The notes under the pieces were generated by a model, which worked only from the letters and a program-made list of their open reading frames with translations, had not been told where the DNA came from and did not search any database. The position numbers and the translations under genes were made by a program. Below, piece by piece: positions 22,928-32,604 of a stretch of 64,000 nucleotides of DNA (position 1 is its first letter; each line of letters begins with the position of its first letter). The stretch is taken from NCBI GenBank assembly GCA_900163555.1, contig FUHX01000019.1, positions 62,001-126,000 of the forward strand, given 5' to 3'. The stretch comes from Actinomycetales bacterium JB111. Lineage in GTDB: Bacteria > Actinomycetota > Actinomycetes > Actinomycetales > Actinomycetaceae.

Positions 22928-23377
22928 CTATAGGCCGGTGAGGGCCGTCCACGTCCCGACCACCGTCACGCCGTCAGACGCGTACGCTGTGAGTTCCACG
23001 GGGCCGTTCGCGTCGCGGGCATCCTGGAGCGCAAGCGCCTCGGCCGGCGAAGAGGGGTCCTCGTTACTCCCCTCTACCTCGAAAAGCTCGGCGCTTCGGA
23101 TGTAGGCGGTGGTCCCGTCGTCCATGGCGACCGCGACGAGGTCCGGCGCGTCGTCGGTACCCGTGGCGTCGGCAAGCGACCCGAGGGTCTGGCCCGCCTC
23201 GTTCACCTGGTACGAGGGCGGCGCGGCGTGCGGGTCGTCCAGCGGCACCGCAGCCACCGTTCGGGAACCGCCGTCGGTCGACCGGTCGAGCTGCGCGATC
23301 GCCGCGCCCGCGACACCCCCGACCGCGACGCCGAGCACCGCGACCCCACCGATCACCACGCTCATCCTCGTGCGCAT
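22928..23377 (-). CDS. Exported or membrane-anchored small protein
   Basis: 149-aa protein of unknown function. The ATG at 23377 has AAGGAG eight bases upstream, so it is preferred over the GTG at 23386. Residues 1-6 are basic, followed by a hydrophobic stretch rich in Val, Gly and Ala (about 7-29) that reads as a signal peptide or anchor; there is no lipobox Cys. The remainder is acidic and extracytoplasmic by prediction, with a PPSYQVNEAGQTLGSLADA segment and a Gly-Leu end. I see no catalytic motif. It is upstream of the SatD-like pair but separated by a promoter. Confidence 0.65.
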   Translation of the reverse strand: MRTRMSVVIGGVAVLGVAVGGVAGAAIAQLDRSTDGGSRTVAAVPLDDPHAAPPSYQVNEAGQTLGSLADATGTDDAPDLVAVAMDDGTTAYIRSAELFEVEGSNEDPSSPAEALALQDARDANGPVELTAYASDGVTVVGTWTALTGL

Positions 23378-23456
23378 ACCGATCACTCCTTCGATCGGCG
23401 AAGTCTATGGGTCCTGGAGCGGATGTCGCTAGGCGCCTCTCCCCTGCCGTGTCCGC

Positions 23457-24053
23457 CTACGAGAGGAACAGGACCACCTCGTCCGCGACGTCGTCGGGCT
23501 CCTTCGTTGTCGTGTCGATCGCGTGCGTCGCCACGACGTCGAACGCCTTCGCGCGCTCGGCGGCCATGGTCACCCACAGGGCACGCGGGTTCATGGGCGC
23601 CACGGCGCCGAGCCCGGACAGGCCGAGGCGCCGCATCGCGACCCCCGGCGTGACCGTGAGGTGGACGATCGGCACTCCGCCGGCGGCGAGCTCGGCGAGC
23701 CGCTCGGCGACGCCGCGCGTGCCCGAGCCGAGCGCCACGACGCAGTCCCGCTGCAGCGCGCCGGTGGCCACGCGCGTCTCCGCGGCGCGGAACTTCTCCT
23801 CGCCGTGCTGGACGAGCAGGTCCTCGATCGGGGCGCCGAGCTCGCGCTCGACCACCTGGTCCGTGTCGAGCACGGTCAGACCGCGGCGGTTGCCGACCAG
23901 CTCGGCGACCGTGGACACCCCGGCACCGGGCACCCCGATGAGGACGACCCGCGGTCGGTCCGACTGCTCCGCCGGGCCGCCCACTCCGGGCACACCCTGC
24001 ACGGGGAGCGCCGATGCGCCCGGCCCGGGCTCCGGCGTCGGGGCGGAGGTCAT
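23457..24053 (-). CDS. Shikimate-kinase-like protein with broken P-loop
   Basis: 198-aa protein with the shikimate kinase fold but degenerate active site. After a 35-aa Pro/Gly-rich leader it has VVLIGVPGAGVSTVAELV; the Walker A Lys that follows GxG in true kinases is Val. The later GGG loop of AroK (LTLGGGAV in the neighbouring aroKB) is VALGSGTRG here. Its DTDQVVERELG segment still resembles the shikimate-binding [11 protein letters not shown] of AroK. It is therefore a probable pseudoenzyme, possibly a regulator or interaction partner. It overlaps the aroKB stop by 4 bases (ATGA), so it is translated together with the shikimate pathway genes. Confidence 0.85.
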   Translation of the reverse strand: MTSAPTPEPGPGASALPVQGVPGVGGPAEQSDRPRVVLIGVPGAGVSTVAELVGNRRGLTVLDTDQVVERELGAPIEDLLVQHGEEKFRAAETRVATGALQRDCVVALGSGTRGVAERLAELAAGGVPIVHLTVTPGVAMRRLGLSGLGAVAPMNPRALWVTMAAERAKAFDVVATHAIDTTTKEPDDVADEVVLFLS

Positions 24054-25729
24054 ACGGCCACGGTGGACCAGGCGGCCTGAAGGGCCGCCTCGTCCGGGTC
24101 TGCGAGGATGACGGGCTCCTGCTCGCCGCGCAGCGCGACGAAGCGCAGGCTGCCGGCGCGGACCTTCTTGTCGTTGCCCATGGCCGCGCGCACCTCGTCC
24201 CACGGGCGGTCGGACGAGGTCGGCAGGCCGAGGGACGTGAGGACCGACCGGTGCCCGTCGGCGAGGCCGGCCGGGGCGATGCCGACGCGCTCGGCGAGCT
24301 CCGCGGCCACCACCATGCCGACCGCGACCGCGTCGCCGTGCCGCCAGGTGTACCCGCTGGACCGCTCGATGCCGTGCGCGGTGGTGTGGCCGTAGTTGAG
24401 GATCTCGCGCAGGCCCGACTCGCGCAGGTCCTGGCCGACCACGACCGCCTTGACGGCGATGGCGCGTTCGACGATCTCGCGCAGCTGCCTCGAGCCCGGG
24501 TCCGACGCAGCCTCCGGGTCCGCGCGCACGATCGACAGGATGTGGGGGTCGGCGAAGAAGCCGACCTTGACGACCTCCGCGAGCCCCGCCACGAGGTCCG
24601 CGCGGGGCAGCGTGGCGAGCAGGTCGAGGTCGCAGATGACGGCCAGCGGCGGGTGGAAGGACCCCACGAGGTTCTTGCCGGCCGGGGTGTTCACGCCGGT
24701 CTTGCCGCCGACCGCGGCGTCGACCATGCCGAGCAGCGTCGTCGGCACATGCACCACTCCCACCCCGCGCAGCCAGGTGGCCGCCACGAACCCCCCGACG
24801 TCGGTCGTCGCGCCTCCCCCGAGGGTCACCACGACGTCGCCCCGGCCGAAGCCGTGCTCACCGAGGATGTCGTGGCACCGGCCGACGACGTCCCAGGACT
24901 TCGCGGCCTCGGCGTCCGGGAGGGCGTGGGCCAGGGCGTCGCGGCCGCCGAAGCGGATCGCGGCGGCGATCCGACCGGCCTTCTCGGTGAGGAACTCCGG
25001 GTGGAGGACGAGCACCTTCGTGGCGCCGTCGGGAATCGCACGGGCGACCTCGCCGGACAGGTCGTGGCCGATCGTCACCGGGTAGGGGCGCTCCCCCGGC
25101 ACCGTGATGATCGTGGGCTGTGATCCGAGGGCGGCGATCTCCTCGGCCACGTCTGTGAGGTCGCGCCCGTCGGTCTCGACCGTCCAGGTGGCGACCTCGC
25201 CGTACAGCGGCGCGCGCTGCTCGGCCAGGAGTCGGATGCGTGCAGCGGGGTCCCCGGCGAGCAGCGGGCGGGTCCCGCCGCTGCCGACCCGGGCGAGGGC
25301 CTGCTCGGGCGAGACCCGCAGGTACACGGTGCGCCGGGCGGCCAGCGCGGCGCGGGTGACCGGGTCGAGGACCGCTCCCCCGCCGAGCGTGAGGATGCCC
25401 GAGCCGCGCGCGAGCTGCTCGGCGATGACGTCGCGCTCGAGGTCGCGGAAGTGCTCCTCGCCGGCGGCCGCGAACAGGTCCGGGATCGAGCGTCCCGACC
25501 GCTCCTCGATGAGGTCGTCGGAGTCGGTCACCGCGGTGCCGAGGATCTTGGCCAGGTGCCGGCCGACGGCCGACTTGCCCGCGCCCGGCAGGCCCACGAG
25601 CACGAGGTCCGGGCCGCGCAGCGGCACGGGCGTACTCGCGATGGGGCGGACGTCGGGCGTGGAGGCGTCCGTCGTCGTCGGACCCGACGAGGCCGCCGAC
25701 GCGGCGGTCGCGGCGTCGTCCTGGCTCAC
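24050..25729 (-). CDS. aroKB: Fused shikimate kinase / 3-dehydroquinate synthase
   Basis: Single 559-aa frame that joins two shikimate pathway enzymes. Residues about 35-205 are shikimate kinase with P-loop [24 protein letters not shown] and LTLGGGAVL. Residues about 210-559 are 3-dehydroquinate synthase with [41 protein letters not shown] and the metal-binding [11 protein letters not shown]. There is no stop or start between them. Starts with GTG at 25729, whose GTGA overlaps the aroC stop. Such AroK-AroB fusions occur in some other actinobacteria (for example Bifidobacterium); most relatives keep separate genes. Confidence 0.95.
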   Translation of the reverse strand: MSQDDAATAASAASSGPTTTDASTPDVRPIASTPVPLRGPDLVLVGLPGAGKSAVGRHLAKILGTAVTDSDDLIEERSGRSIPDLFAAAGEEHFRDLERDVIAEQLARGSGILTLGGGAVLDPVTRAALAARRTVYLRVSPEQALARVGSGGTRPLLAGDPAARIRLLAEQRAPLYGEVATWTVETDGRDLTDVAEEIAALGSQPTIITVPGERPYPVTIGHDLSGEVARAIPDGATKVLVLHPEFLTEKAGRIAAAIRFGGRDALAHALPDAEAAKSWDVVGRCHDILGEHGFGRGDVVVTLGGGATTDVGGFVAATWLRGVGVVHVPTTLLGMVDAAVGGKTGVNTPAGKNLVGSFHPPLAVICDLDLLATLPRADLVAGLAEVVKVGFFADPHILSIVRADPEAASDPGSRQLREIVERAIAVKAVVVGQDLRESGLREILNYGHTTAHGIERSSGYTWRHGDAVAVGMVVAAELAERVGIAPAGLADGHRSVLTSLGLPTSSDRPWDEVRAAMGNDKKVRAGSLRFVALRGEQEPVILADPDEAALQAAWSTVAV

Positions 25730-26943
25730 CGCTGGAACTCCGCGAAGGAGTCCAGGTAGGCGGCGAGGTTCCGAGCGGCCTCGGTGACCGAGTCCCCGCC
25801 GGTCTTCTCGAGCAGCGCCTGGGCGAGCACGAGGGCGACCATGGCCTCCGCCACGACGGCGCCGGGGGCGACGTGGCACGTGTCGGAGCGCTGGTGCAGC
25901 GCCGTGGCCTCCTCGCCGGTGGCCGTGTCAACGGTCCGCAGGGCGCGGGGAACGGTCGAGATCGGCTTGAGCGCAGCGCGCACGCGCAGCACCTCGCCCG
26001 TGCTCATGCCGCCCTCGGTGCCGCCCGCGCGGTTCGTCGCGCGCATGATCCGTCCGTCGTCGTCACGGACGATCTCGTCGTGCGCCTGCGAGCCGCGGCG
26101 GGCCGCGGTCTCGAAGCCGTCGCCGATCTCCACGCCCTTGACGGCCTGGATGCCCATGACGGCCTGCGCGAGACGCGCGTCCAGCCGGGTCTCCCCGCTG
26201 ACGTAGCTGCCCAGGCCCGGCGGGAGTCCGTAGGCGAGCACCTCGACGACCCCGCCGACCGTGTCGCCGGCCGCCTTCGTGGCGTCGACCTCCGCAACCA
26301 TGCGGTCCGAGGACTCGGGGTGGATGCACCTGAGCGGGCTGGCGTCCAGGGCGGCGACGTCGTCGGGCGTGGGCAGGGGCGCGTCGTCGGAGACGCGGAC
26401 CGGGCCGACGGACAAGGTGTGGGAGACGAGGCGCACGCCGGCCACCTGCTCGAGGACGGCGGCCGCGATCGCGCCGAGCGCGACCCGGGCGGCGGTCTCG
26501 CGGGCCGAGGCCCGCTCGAGGACGGGGCGGGCGTCGTCAAGGTGGTACTTCCGCATGCCGGTGAGGTCGGCGTGGCCGGGCCGCGGGCGGGTGAGCGCCC
26601 GGTTGCGGGCGACCTCGCGGGTGTCGCCGGTGCCGGCGTCGATGAGCAGGTCGTCCGGGTCGACCGGGTCGGCCGACATGACGGTCTCCCACTTGGGCCA
26701 CTCGGCGTTGCCGATCGTCAGGGCGACGGGGCTCCCCATGGTCACGCCGTGGCGCAGGCCGCCGAGCAGGGCGACGACGTCGGTCTCGAACTTCATCCGC
26801 GCGCCGCGCCCGTACCCGAGGCGACGCCGCGCAAGGGCCGAGACGACGTCGTCAGACGTGATCTGCAGGCCCGAGGGAACGCCCTCGAGCACGGCGACGA
26901 GCGCCTGGCCGTGGGATTCGCCGGCTGTGGTCCACCTGAGCAT
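25726..26943 (-). CDS. aroC: Chorismate synthase
   Basis: Converts 5-enolpyruvylshikimate 3-phosphate to chorismate with reduced FMN. The 405-aa protein shows the signatures GESHGQAL near residue 9, [12 protein letters not shown] near 40, RPGHADL near 115, and [11 protein letters not shown] near 312. The ATG at 26943 begins the conserved [12 protein letters not shown]; the longer open frame upstream is not used. First gene of aroC-aroKB-(aroK-like). Confidence 0.97.
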   Translation of the reverse strand: MLRWTTAGESHGQALVAVLEGVPSGLQITSDDVVSALARRRLGYGRGARMKFETDVVALLGGLRHGVTMGSPVALTIGNAEWPKWETVMSADPVDPDDLLIDAGTGDTREVARNRALTRPRPGHADLTGMRKYHLDDARPVLERASARETAARVALGAIAAAVLEQVAGVRLVSHTLSVGPVRVSDDAPLPTPDDVAALDASPLRCIHPESSDRMVAEVDATKAAGDTVGGVVEVLAYGLPPGLGSYVSGETRLDARLAQAVMGIQAVKGVEIGDGFETAARRGSQAHDEIVRDDDGRIMRATNRAGGTEGGMSTGEVLRVRAALKPISTVPRALRTVDTATGEEATALHQRSDTCHVAPGAVVAEAMVALVLAQALLEKTGGDSVTEAARNLAAYLDSFAEFQR

Positions 26944-27076
26944 GCGGCGATCATCCCATCTCGGCGGCGGGCCCGACCCCGGTGCCCGCGTGCCGGTCGA
27001 GTGCCGGTCGCTGCCGACGCGCGAGGGTGCGACGGCGTGGCCGCCCGAGCGGGGCCGCGCGCGCTCGTGAGATTCT

Positions 27077-27090
27077 GGGCGGACCCGCCC
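27077..27090. repeat. Inverted repeat in aroC-prpD intergenic region
   Basis: GGGCGG-AC-CCGCCC lies in the 194-base divergent gap between aroC and prpD, about 50 bases before prpD. It may be an operator for the prp operon; I see no RamB or PrpR regulator gene in the window. Confidence 0.25.
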
Positions 27091-27137
27091 GCACCGCATG
27101 CGCGCGGGTGTCGAACCCTCGATGAGGAAGGGATCCC

Positions 27138-28664
27138 ATGGCACGCCATCATCTCCGCGTCCACCGCTCCGAGGAGAACCTCGCGCGTACCGATCAGCTG
27201 GCCTGGGCGATCGCCGAGCTGGCGGCCGCCCGGGTCACGCCGGATGCGCAGGTGACGGACATGGTGATCAACCGCGTGATCGACAACTTCTCGGTCGCGA
27301 CCGCCTCGCTCACCCGGCCGCCCGTGGTCGCCGCACGCGCGCAGGCGCTCGACCGGCCGCGCACACCCGGCGCGACCGTCGCGGGGCTGCCGCAGGACGA
27401 GCGAGTGGCCCCCGAGTGGGCCGCCTGGTCGAACGGCGTGGCCGTGCGCGAGCTCGACTTCCACGACACCTACCTCGCGGCCGAGTACTCCCACCCGGGC
27501 GACACGATCCCGCCGATCCTCGCCGTCGCCCAGCACCTGGCCGACGCCCGGGGGCTGACGGGCGCCGACGTCGTCGCGGCCGTGGCGACCGCATACGAGG
27601 TGCAGGTCAACCTCGTGGACGCCATCAGCCTGCACGCGCACAAGATCGACCACGTCGCGCACCTGGCCCCGGCCGTCGCCGCCGGCATCGGCACGCTCCT
27701 GCGCCTGGACGTCGCGACGATCTTCCAGGCCGTCGGCCAGGCCCTGCACACGACGACGGCGACCCGCCAGTCCCGCAAGGGCCAGATCTCCACGTGGAAG
27801 GCCTACGCGCCCGCGTTCGCGGGCAAGGCCGCGATCGAGGCCGTCGACCGCGCGGTGCGGGGCCAGACCTCGCCCGAGCCGATCTACGAGGGCGAGGACG
27901 GCGTCGTCGCCTGGCTCCTGGACGGGCCGACGGCGTCCTACGACGTCGAGCTGCCCACCCCCGGCGAGCCGCACCGCGCGATCATGCGGACCTACACAAA
28001 GGAGCACTCCGCGGAGTACCAGGCGCAGGCCCTCATCGACCTCGCCCGGCGCATGGGCTCGGCGCACCCGGAGCTGCGCGACCCCGAGCGGGTGGAGTCG
28101 ATCCTGCTCGAGACGAGCCACCACACCCACTACGTCATCGGCTCCGGCGCGAACGACCCGCAGAAGTACTCGCCGACCGCCACGCGCGAGACGCTCGACC
28201 ACTCGATCCCCTACATCCTCGCCGTCGCTCTGCAGGACGGCGGGTGGCACCACGAGCGGTCATACGCCCCCGAGCGGGCGCAGCGCGAGGACACCGTGGC
28301 GCTGTGGCAGAAGATCACGACCACCGAGGACTCTGGATGGACCCGCCGGTACCACTCCACCGACCCCGCGACGAAGGCCTTCGGCGGCCGCATCGTCGCG
28401 CGTCTGGTCGACGGCACCGAGATCGTCGACGAGATCGCCCTCGCGGACGCCCACCCCGACGGCGCGCGACCTTTCGCGCGCGAGCAGTACGTGGGCAAGT
28501 TCCGCACGCTTGCCGAGGGCATCCTCGACGCGGACGAGACCGAGCGCTTCCTCGCGGTGGCCGCCGACCTGCCGAACCTCGGCGCCGAGCGTCTCGGCGA
28601 GCTCACCGTGACGGCGCCCGAGGCGGCCATCGAGGCCGCCGGCCGACCCGAGGGGATCCTCTAG
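27138..28664 (+). CDS. prpD: 2-Methylcitrate dehydratase (MmgE/PrpD family)
   Basis: Dehydrates 2-methylcitrate to 2-methyl-cis-aconitate in the methylcitrate cycle for propionyl-CoA. The 508-aa protein has the MmgE/PrpD all-helical domain with [18 protein letters not shown] near residue 110, AYEVQVNLV near 154, the [20 protein letters not shown] segment near 212 and [20 protein letters not shown] near 325. ATG is preceded by AGGAAGGG. Directly followed by prpB without a gap. Confidence 0.95.
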   Translation: MARHHLRVHRSEENLARTDQLAWAIAELAAARVTPDAQVTDMVINRVIDNFSVATASLTRPPVVAARAQALDRPRTPGATVAGLPQDERVAPEWAAWSNGVAVRELDFHDTYLAAEYSHPGDTIPPILAVAQHLADARGLTGADVVAAVATAYEVQVNLVDAISLHAHKIDHVAHLAPAVAAGIGTLLRLDVATIFQAVGQALHTTTATRQSRKGQISTWKAYAPAFAGKAAIEAVDRAVRGQTSPEPIYEGEDGVVAWLLDGPTASYDVELPTPGEPHRAIMRTYTKEHSAEYQAQALIDLARRMGSAHPELRDPERVESILLETSHHTHYVIGSGANDPQKYSPTATRETLDHSIPYILAVALQDGGWHHERSYAPERAQREDTVALWQKITTTEDSGWTRRYHSTDPATKAFGGRIVARLVDGTEIVDEIALADAHPDGARPFAREQYVGKFRTLAEGILDADETERFLAVAADLPNLGAERLGELTVTAPEAAIEAAGRPEGIL

Positions 28665-29570
28665 ATGCTGCACGCCGGAACCTCGGCGGCGGACAAGCGC
28701 GCGGGCTTCCGCGAGGCCCTCGCGTCGGACCGCCTGCTCGTCCTCCCGGGAGCCTTCAACCCCCTGTCCGCGAAGCTCATCGAGGACAAGGGCTTCGACG
28801 GCGTCTACATCTCCGGCGCCGTCCTCTCGGCCGACCTCGGGCTGCCGGACATCGGGCTGACCACCCTGACGGAGGTCGCGGGCCGCGCCGGGCAGATCGC
28901 CCGGGTCACCGACCTGCCCGCACTCGTCGACGCCGACACCGGTTTCGGCGAGCCCATGAACGTGGCCCGGACGATCCAGATGCTCGAGGACGCCGGCGTG
29001 GCCGGCGCCCACATCGAGGACCAGGTGAACCCCAAGCGATGCGGCCACCTCGACGGCAAGCAGGTCGTCCCGGTCTCGGAGGCCGCCCGGCGGATCCAGG
29101 CCGCGTGCTCGGCCCGGCGGGATGAGAACTTCCTCGTCATGGCCCGGACGGACGTCCGGGCGATCGACGGCCTGCCCGCCGCGGTCGACCGGGCGAAGGC
29201 CCTCGTCGACGCCGGGGCGGACGCGATCTTCCCTGAGGCCATGCGCACGCCGGCAGAGTTCGAGGCGGTACGCCGCGCCGTCGACGTCCCCCTCCTGGCC
29301 AACATGACGGAGTTCGGCAAGTCCGACCTCTTCACGCACGACCAGCTGCGCGACATCGGCATCGACCTCGTCATCCACCCCGTCTCCCTGCTGCGCTCGG
29401 CCATGGGCGCCGCGGAGGACGCCCTCGACGAGCTCGCGCGGACCGGCACCCTCGCCGGCGTCGTGCCGCGCATGCAGACCCGCGCGCGGCTGTACGAGCT
29501 CCTCGACTACGCCGCCTACAACACCTTCGACGACCGCATCTTCACGTACGGAAGGGACACCACCCCATGA
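28665..29570 (+). CDS. prpB: Methylisocitrate lyase
   Basis: Cleaves 2-methylisocitrate to pyruvate and succinate. At 301 aa it has the family length and belongs to the isocitrate lyase/PEP mutase superfamily, with DADTGFGEPMN (metal-binding Asp) near residue 89 and the catalytic KRCGH loop near 124. The start codon is the first base after the prpD stop, and the stop overlaps prpC by 4 bases. Confidence 0.96.
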   Translation: MLHAGTSAADKRAGFREALASDRLLVLPGAFNPLSAKLIEDKGFDGVYISGAVLSADLGLPDIGLTTLTEVAGRAGQIARVTDLPALVDADTGFGEPMNVARTIQMLEDAGVAGAHIEDQVNPKRCGHLDGKQVVPVSEAARRIQAACSARRDENFLVMARTDVRAIDGLPAAVDRAKALVDAGADAIFPEAMRTPAEFEAVRRAVDVPLLANMTEFGKSDLFTHDQLRDIGIDLVIHPVSLLRSAMGAAEDALDELARTGTLAGVVPRMQTRARLYELLDYAAYNTFDDRIFTYGRDTTP

Positions 29571-30697
29571 GCACTCCCCCCACCACCGGTGGCTCCGAGG
29601 TCCGCAAGGGCCTGGTCGGCGTCGTCGCCGACACGACCGCGATCTCCAAGGTCAACCCCGAGACCAACTCCCTGCTCTACCGCGGCTACCCGGTCCAGGA
29701 GCTCGCCGCGAGCTGCTCGTTCGAGCAGGTCGCCCACCTCCTGTGGACCGGTGAGCTGCCGACCCCCGAGGAGCTGGCGGCCCTCGAGGCCACCGAGCGG
29801 GCCAACCGCGCGATGGACGACGAGCTGATCGCGATCATCGATGCGCTGCCGACCACGTGCCACCCGATGGACGTCGTCCGCACGGCCACGAGCTACCTCG
29901 GCGCCGCGGACCCGAGGGCAGAGGACTCCTCACCGGGGGCCGAGCTCGACAAGGCGGTGCGGCTCATGGCCGCCCTTCCCGCGGTCATCGCCTACGACCA
30001 GCGCCGTCGGCGTGGCCAGGAGATCGTCGCCCCGCGCGAGGACCTCGACCTCTCGGCCAACTTCCTGTGGATGACGTTCGGCGAGGAGCCCCACGAGGTC
30101 GTCGCCGACGCGTTCCAGGTCTCGCTCGTGCTCTACGCGGAGCACTCCTTCAACGCCTCGACGTTCACGGCGCGGGTCGTCACCTCGACCCTGTCGGACC
30201 TGCACTCCGCCGTGACCGCGGCGATCGGCGCGCTCAAGGGCGCCCTGCACGGCGGCGCGAACGAGCAGGTCATGCACGTGTTCGACGAGATCGGCGAGGC
30301 CTCGAACGCCGCGCCGTGGCTGGCGACGGCTCTCGCCGAGAAGCGCAAGATCATGGGCTTCGGCCACCGCGTGTACAAGAACGGGGACTCGCGGGTCCCC
30401 ACCATGAAGGAGGCGCTCGACCGGTTGGTCGAGCACTACGACCGGCCGGACCTGCTCGCCCTCTACGACGCGCTCGAGTCGGAGATGGTCGCGGCCAAGA
30501 ACATCCAGCCGAACCTCGACTACCCCTCCGGCCCGGCCTACCACCTCATGGGCTTCGACACGGAGATCTTCACGCCCCTGTTCGTCGCGGCACGGGTGAC
30601 CGGCTGGACGGCGCACGTCATGGAGCAGCGGGCGTCCAACGCGCTCATCCGCCCGCTGTCCGACTACTCCGGACCCGCGGAGCGGCACCTGGGCTGA
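29567..30697 (+). CDS. prpC: 2-Methylcitrate synthase
   Basis: Condenses propionyl-CoA with oxaloacetate; member of the citrate synthase family. The 376-aa protein has HGGANEQVM with the first catalytic His near residue 226 and the citrate synthase signature GFGHRVYKNGDSR near 264. The operon position after prpD and prpB favours the methylcitrate over the citrate role. Operon transcription ends at a strong hairpin about 60 bases downstream. Confidence 0.95.
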   Translation: MSTPPTTGGSEVRKGLVGVVADTTAISKVNPETNSLLYRGYPVQELAASCSFEQVAHLLWTGELPTPEELAALEATERANRAMDDELIAIIDALPTTCHPMDVVRTATSYLGAADPRAEDSSPGAELDKAVRLMAALPAVIAYDQRRRRGQEIVAPREDLDLSANFLWMTFGEEPHEVVADAFQVSLVLYAEHSFNASTFTARVVTSTLSDLHSAVTAAIGALKGALHGGANEQVMHVFDEIGEASNAAPWLATALAEKRKIMGFGHRVYKNGDSRVPTMKEALDRLVEHYDRPDLLALYDALESEMVAAKNIQPNLDYPSGPAYHLMGFDTEIFTPLFVAARVTGWTAHVMEQRASNALIRPLSDYSGPAERHLG

Positions 30698-30758
30698 CCG
30701 CCCGCCGGGACCGCCCGGCCACACGTCGGCCCACGCCGCCGATCGACGACGCCGAACC

Positions 30759-30802
30759 CCGATGGTCGGCACCGAGGAACTCTCCCCGGTGCCGACCATC
30801 GG
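30759..30802 (+). terminator. Hairpin terminator after prpC
   Basis: Perfect 16-base arms (30759-30774 and 30787-30802) enclose a 12-base loop, with core CGGTGCCGACCATC. There is no T-run, as is common for actinobacterial terminators. It lies 61 bases after the prpC stop. Confidence 0.75.
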
Positions 30803-30823
30803 TGCATCTGCGCCGCACGTTCG

Positions 30824-30880
30824 TTCAATTCATCAGGTGGAACGGTAAATTCAACACTGATCGTGTTGGAATGATCAGTG
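30824..30880 (+). promoter_or_regulatory. Promoter and operator of the sugar-kinase operon
   Basis: TTCAAT (30824-30829), 16 bases, TAAATT (30846-30851) is a plausible promoter in an otherwise AT-poor region. Just after it lie two overlapping inverted repeats: AACAC-TGATC-GTGTT (30853-30867) and CACTGATC (30855) facing GATCAGTG (30873) with a 10-base spacer. Their position at the start site suits a repressor, most likely the DeoR-type protein encoded at the end of the same cluster. Confidence 0.55.
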
Positions 30881-30959
30881 AGGGCGAGACGCGCGTGCGC
30901 TGCCCTCACCGCAGGCCCCCGCGGCCACGGTGCCGATCAACGTCGATTCGAGGTCCCAC

Positions 30960-32510
30960 ATGCCAACGTCATCCCCGCTCGTCATCGCGGTCGATTCGTC
31001 GACCACCTCGAGCAAGGCGATCATCGTCGATCCCGAGGGCAACGTTCTCGCCCTGGGCAAGGAGGAGATCCCGCTGCGCTCCCCGCAGTCGGGCTTCGCC
31101 GAGCACAACCCCGAGCACTGGTGGTCGTCCACCAACGGTGCGGTCGCGTCCGCCGTCTCCCAGCTGAGCGACGCGGACAAGCAGCGCATCACCGCGATGG
31201 GCGTGACCCACCAGCGCGAGACCTTCGCCCCCTTCACCGAGGACGGCACCCCGCTGCGCGACGGCATCCTCTGGATGGACATCCGGGCCGCCGACCAGAT
31301 CGCGAAGTACGGCTCGAAGGACATCTGGGCCCTGTCCGGCAAGCCGCCGGACGTCACCCCCGGCATCTACAAGATGGCGTGGGTCAAGGAGAACGAGCCG
31401 GGCCTGCTCGAGAAGGCGGACCGCGTGACGAACGTCCACGCCTTCCTCGTCTTCAAGCTCCTCGGCGAGTGGAAGGACTCGGTCGCCACGGCCGACTCCC
31501 TCGGCCTGTTCGACATCGCCAAGCAGCAGTACGACCCGAAGCTCCTTCAGATCGCGGGCATCCGCGAGGACCAGACGGTCGAGCTGCACAAGCCGGGCGA
31601 GGTCATCGGCACGATCAAGAAGGACGTGGTCTCCGGCTGGGGCCTGAACCAGGAGATCACGCTCGTCGCCGGACTCGGCGACGGCCAGGCGGCCGGCATC
31701 GGCGCCGCGTCGGTCGACCAGCAGACCCTGTACATGAACCTCGGTACCGCGGTGGTCGCCGGCGTGCTCGCCGAGGACTATGCCTTCGGCCCGGCCTACC
31801 GCACGCTGGCCGCCGGCATCCCGGACCACTACGTGCTCGAGGTGCTCCAGAACTCCGGCGCATTCCTCCCGACCTGGTACCGCACGGCCTTCGGCGACCC
31901 GAAGCTCGGCGGTCGCCCGGACCCGGAGCTCGAGCGGATCGCCGCCGAGCGCGCGCCCGGCTCCGGCGGCCTGGTCACCATGCCGTACTGGAACGCGGTC
32001 CAGAGCCCGCACTGGGACCCGATCGCGCGCGGCGCCGTCGTCGGCTGGCGCGGCTCCCACGGCCGCGGGTCGATGTACCGCTCGATCCTCGAGGCGATCG
32101 GCCTCGAGATGGCCCGCTCGCTCGCCGGCATGGAGGACGCGACCGGCACGAAGGTCACCACCGTCCGCGCCATGGGCGGCGGCGTGCGCTCCCCGCTGTG
32201 GCGCCAGATCATGGCCGACACCTCGGGCCTGCCCATCACAGCCTGCCTCGAGGACGAGATCTCCGCGCTCGGCGCGGGCGTCCTCGCCATGGCCTCCACG
32301 GGCGTCCACGGCGACACCTCGATCCGCACGGCGGCCAACAAGATGGCCCGCTTCGGCGACGTCGTCGAGCCGAACGAGGAGCTGCACGAGGTCTACCAGG
32401 AGCTCGGCGAGATCCAGGGCGAGCTGTACTCCGCCCTGAAGTCCTCGACCGACAAGCTCCAGGCCTTCGCACGCAAGCACCCCGACGTCGAGGTCGGCGA
32501 CGTCGAGTGA
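30960..32510 (+). CDS. FGGY-family carbohydrate kinase
   Basis: Sugar kinase of 516 aa that should phosphorylate a ketose or polyol using ATP. The N-terminal half has the phosphate loop AVDSSTTSSKAIIVD near residue 10, GVTHQRET near 82 and WMDIRAADQ near 105; the C-terminal half has AGLGDGQAAGIGAASVD with the catalytic Asp near 241 and RAMGGGVRSPLWRQIMAD near 400. I choose the ATG at 30960 because GAGGT precedes it by five bases. Substrate is not determined by the sequence; the neighbouring zinc dehydrogenase and class II aldolase suggest a 1-phosphorylated ketopentose or related sugar. Confidence 0.85.
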   Translation: MPTSSPLVIAVDSSTTSSKAIIVDPEGNVLALGKEEIPLRSPQSGFAEHNPEHWWSSTNGAVASAVSQLSDADKQRITAMGVTHQRETFAPFTEDGTPLRDGILWMDIRAADQIAKYGSKDIWALSGKPPDVTPGIYKMAWVKENEPGLLEKADRVTNVHAFLVFKLLGEWKDSVATADSLGLFDIAKQQYDPKLLQIAGIREDQTVELHKPGEVIGTIKKDVVSGWGLNQEITLVAGLGDGQAAGIGAASVDQQTLYMNLGTAVVAGVLAEDYAFGPAYRTLAAGIPDHYVLEVLQNSGAFLPTWYRTAFGDPKLGGRPDPELERIAAERAPGSGGLVTMPYWNAVQSPHWDPIARGAVVGWRGSHGRGSMYRSILEAIGLEMARSLAGMEDATGTKVTTVRAMGGGVRSPLWRQIMADTSGLPITACLEDEISALGAGVLAMASTGVHGDTSIRTAANKMARFGDVVEPNEELHEVYQELGEIQGELYSALKSSTDKLQAFARKHPDVEVGDVE

Positions 32511-32604
32511 GACCCGGTCGCCCGCGGGCATCCCGCTCGCGGGCGACCACCACATTCCCCCGGGGCGGGCGACGGCCCGCCCCGGTCCACCACGAAGGAG
32601 AGCA

